A DNA stretch of 64,000 nt from positions 868,001-932,000 of the forward strand of contig NZ_FNNJ01000001.1 in the NCBI RefSeq assembly GCF_900106565.1, given 5' to 3'. Below the pieces are notes generated by a model. That model ran no database searches. It was given only the letters and a program-made list of their open reading frames with translations, and was not told the origin of the DNA. The translations under genes and the position numbers were made by a program. The first letter of the stretch is position 1. Each line of letters opens with the position of its first letter. The stretch is from Lutibacter oricola. Its GTDB lineage: Bacteria; Bacteroidota; Bacteroidia; Flavobacteriales; Flavobacteriaceae. Below, one piece after another: positions 61,944 through 64,000 of this stretch.

Positions 61944-63091
61944 TGAATATTAAAGGGATTCCATACGGTAGGCAGAATATAAGTGAAGAAGATATTGATG
62001 CTGTGGTAGAAACATTAAAGGCGGATTTTTTAACTCAAGGTCCGAAGGTTACTGAGTTTGAAGAGAAATTTGCTGAATATGTAGGTTCAAAGTATGCGCT
62101 TGCTGTTAGTAATGCAACGGCCGGTTTACATTTATCAGTACTAGCATTAGGAATTCAACCTGGAGATCGTGTAATTACAACTCCAATAACTTTTGCAGCA
62201 TCTGCAAATTGTGTTAGGTATGGAGAAGGAGAAGTGTGGTTTGCAGATATAGATCCAGAGACTTATTTGCTGTCTTATGAGAAGACAAAAGAATTGATAG
62301 AGAGTAAACCCAAAGGTTTTTTTAAAGGGATTATTCCTGTCGATTTTGCAGGACTTCCTGTAGATTTGGAAAAGTTCAAGAAATTAGCAGAGAAGCATAG
62401 TTTATGGCTTATAGAAGATGCTTGTCATGCTCCAGGAGGATATTTTATTGATTCAAATGAAAAGAAACAACACTGTGGTAATGGAAATTATGCTGATATA
62501 GGAGTTTTTTCATTTCACCCTGTTAAACATATTGCTTGTGGAGAGGGAGGAATGCTTACCACAAATTCAGAAGAGTTATATAAAAAGCTTTCTTTATTAA
62601 GGACACATGGTATTACAAAAGAAGGAATGATAGAGAACCATGGAGGGTGGTATTATGAAATGCAAGATTTGGGATATAATTATAGGTTAACAGATATTCA
62701 ATCTGCACTTGGAATTACTCAATTAGAAAAAAATTATAAAGGAGTTGAAAGAAGAAATGAAATAGCAAAAGAATATAAGAAAGCTTTTCAAGGACTGGTG
62801 AAATACCAAAAAAATCTTGAGAATAGTTATAATGCATATCATTTATTTGTAATAGAGGTAGAAGATAGATTAGGGTTGTATAATTTTTTGAGAGAGAATA
62901 AGATATATGCCCAAGTACATTACATCCCAGTGCATAAATTACCATATTACAACGAGATTGGCTACAACTCAGCTAATTTGAAAAATGCAGAAAAATATTA
63001 TTCAAGGTGTCTTAGTTTGCCTATGTACCCTACTCTTACCGAAGATGAACAAAAATATGTTATAAAAAAAGTTTTTGAATTTGCACAGTGA
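61943..63091 (+). CDS. pseC: UDP-4-amino-4,6-dideoxy-N-acetyl-beta-L-altrosamine transaminase
   Basis: PseC, the PLP aminotransferase of step 2 in pseudaminic acid synthesis. The 382-residue protein begins IPYGRQNISEEDIDAVVETL, then TQGPKVTEFEEKFAEYVG, GDRVITTPITFAASANCV, IEDACHAPGG, the PLP lysine in FSFHPVKHIACGEGGML, and LGYNYRLTDIQSALG. It directly follows pseB. The next pathway genes (PseH, PseG, PseI) are not inside the window and may lie just beyond its right edge. Its 3' end overlaps the aldo/keto reductase frame. Confidence 0.95.
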   Translation: MNIKGIPYGRQNISEEDIDAVVETLKADFLTQGPKVTEFEEKFAEYVGSKYALAVSNATAGLHLSVLALGIQPGDRVITTPITFAASANCVRYGEGEVWFADIDPETYLLSYEKTKELIESKPKGFFKGIIPVDFAGLPVDLEKFKKLAEKHSLWLIEDACHAPGGYFIDSNEKKQHCGNGNYADIGVFSFHPVKHIACGEGGMLTTNSEELYKKLSLLRTHGITKEGMIENHGGWYYEMQDLGYNYRLTDIQSALGITQLEKNYKGVERRNEIAKEYKKAFQGLVKYQKNLENSYNAYHLFVIEVEDRLGLYNFLRENKIYAQVHYIPVHKLPYYNEIGYNSANLKNAEKYYSRCLSLPMYPTLTEDEQKYVIKKVFEFAQ

Positions 63092-63965
63092 TAAAAAAAT
63101 AATACTAGGTACTGTACAGTTTGGTTTAAATTATGGAATTAATAATAAATTTGGAAAACCAAACTTCGATGTTGTAAAACATATTCTAGATACGGCATTT
63201 AAAAAAGGTATTAAATTTTTAGATACTGCAGAAGTTTATGGTGATTCACATAATGTTATTTCTAGATACCATGAGGTATCCAACAATAGATTCAAAATTA
63301 TAACTAAATATTCTGCATCTCAACTAAATTATTCAATTAATTTTTTGGATAGGATTAAAGAACTTGTTAAGTTATTTGATGTAGATTATTTATATGCTTA
63401 TTTATTTCATTCTTATGAAGAATTTAAAAAAGTGGTAGATTATAACTTAAATGGATTTGATACTATTATTAATAACCCTTTAGTTACTAAGGTTGGAGTT
63501 TCTGTATATTCTAATGAGCAATTAGAGGATGTTTTAAATTATGACTTTGTGAAAATAGTTCAGGTTCCTTATAATTTATTAGACAATGATTTCCAAAGAG
63601 GGCAAGTTTTGTCAAAACTGCATGCCAAAGGTGTTGAAATTCATACTAGATCAGTTTTTTTACAAGGATTATTTTTTAAAGATGTAAAAAGTTTAACTGG
63701 AAATTTAATTGAGTTTAAAGAGAAACTAGAGCTAATAAACTCAATAAGTGATGAAAATGAACTAAAAAAAGTAGAACTAGCGCTTAACTATCCCCTTTCT
63801 AAAAAATATATTAGTAAGGTTCTTATAGGTGTAGATAGTTTAGAGCAACTAAAAGAAAATATAAAATCAATTAATTCTAGTATTGATTTAAAAGTCTGGA
63901 AGAAAATAGATAACATAAAAATAAAAGATAATCAATTATTAAATCCATCAAAATGGGACAAGTAA
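63081..63965 (+). CDS. aldo/keto reductase family protein
   Basis: A protein of about 294 residues with the aldo/keto reductase barrel: KKIILGTVQFGLNYGINNKFG, then KFLDTAEVYGDSHNVIS (catalytic Asp and Tyr), KIITKY, and VGVSVYSNEQLEDVL. The usual catalytic H is replaced by a LYAYLFHSYEEF segment, which still offers H. Members of this subgroup often occur in nonulosonic acid or O-antigen loci next to pse/neu genes. There is no ATG: the start is TTG at 63081 (or 63075), overlapping the pseC stop. Substrate unknown; a nucleotide-sugar intermediate is plausible. Confidence 0.78.
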   Translation: MHSDKKIILGTVQFGLNYGINNKFGKPNFDVVKHILDTAFKKGIKFLDTAEVYGDSHNVISRYHEVSNNRFKIITKYSASQLNYSINFLDRIKELVKLFDVDYLYAYLFHSYEEFKKVVDYNLNGFDTIINNPLVTKVGVSVYSNEQLEDVLNYDFVKIVQVPYNLLDNDFQRGQVLSKLHAKGVEIHTRSVFLQGLFFKDVKSLTGNLIEFKEKLELINSISDENELKKVELALNYPLSKKYISKVLIGVDSLEQLKENIKSINSSIDLKVWKKIDNIKIKDNQLLNPSKWDK

Positions 63966-64000
63966 ATTTATTTGCAGACATTAAAGATAAAGTTGTGCTG
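63953..64000 (+). CDS. start of a further operon gene, possibly an SDR oxidoreductase
   Basis: An ATG at 63953 overlaps the end of the aldo/keto reductase gene and opens the frame MGQVNLFADIKDKVVL to the window edge. LF-x-DIKDKVVL resembles the lead into the V-T-G-G site of short-chain dehydrogenases, but the motif itself is cut off. The call is tentative. Confidence 0.5.
   Translation, partial: MGQVNLFADIKDKVVL

Overview
This window is AT-rich chromosomal DNA from a member of the Bacteroidetes, almost certainly a Flavobacteriaceae species. The evidence is the promoter grammar (TTTG about 19-20 nt upstream of TAnnTTTG), a type IX secretion C-terminal tail, methionine synthase split over two genes, a MetX-aspartokinase-homoserine dehydrogenase fusion, and dispersed intergenic repeats typical of flavobacteria. 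I cannot name the genus from sequence alone.

Layout. 0-2.5 kb: the end of bamA, two OmpH/Skp-like periplasmic chaperones and glutamate racemase. 2.5-17.5 kb: a methionine/sulfur block with metK (minus strand), metY, a MetX-AK-HSD fusion, metZ, then an assimilatory sulfate operon (DUF2061, cysH, cysD, cysN, a sulfite reductase fused to a HEPN-like domain, cobA, a siroheme synthase dehydrogenase). 17.5-38 kb: a nitrate/nitrite assimilation block with a rubredoxin fused to sulfite-reductase-like half domains, a nitrate reductase fused to an FAD/BFD module, a NarL-like response regulator, an outer-membrane porin plus nitrate-type ABC transporter operon, a NarK-type MFS transporter, an FNR-like regulator, a second cobA, nirB, nirD, a DUF4202 protein and a NarX-like sensor kinase. 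38-43 kb: split metH and metF. 43-44.5 kb: trxA and a DUF58 protein. 44.5-51.9 kb: a 3.7-kb direct tandem duplication carrying two identical 944-residue T9SS-secreted proteins set among six identical tRNA-Asp genes. 52.3-64 kb: a capsule/O-antigen operon (RfbB, two nucleotide-sugar dehydrogenases, a WbpB-like oxidoreductase, a decayed cytidylyltransferase, Wza-like and Wzz-like export proteins, PseB, PseC, an aldo/keto reductase and the start of a further gene).

The regulation is the most interesting part. Methionine genes use three different RNA devices in one neighbourhood: a SAM-II-type aptamer before metK, SAM-I (S-box) aptamers before the metX fusion and before metH, and, before metY, what looks like two tandem ribosome-dependent attenuators, each with a short Met-rich leader peptide ending its Met run in Met-Met-Cys followed by an intrinsic terminator. 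I do not know a description of this Met-leader arrangement and rate it the best candidate for something new.

The nitrate block carries repeated TACGTA boxes at its promoters, and in two of its terminators. This suggests one regulon, most simply run by the NarX/NarL-like pair encoded in it. The sulfate and nitrate blocks share siroheme chemistry, and each has its own uroporphyrinogen methyltransferase. The sulfate operon has a 15-bp palindrome across its -33 element.
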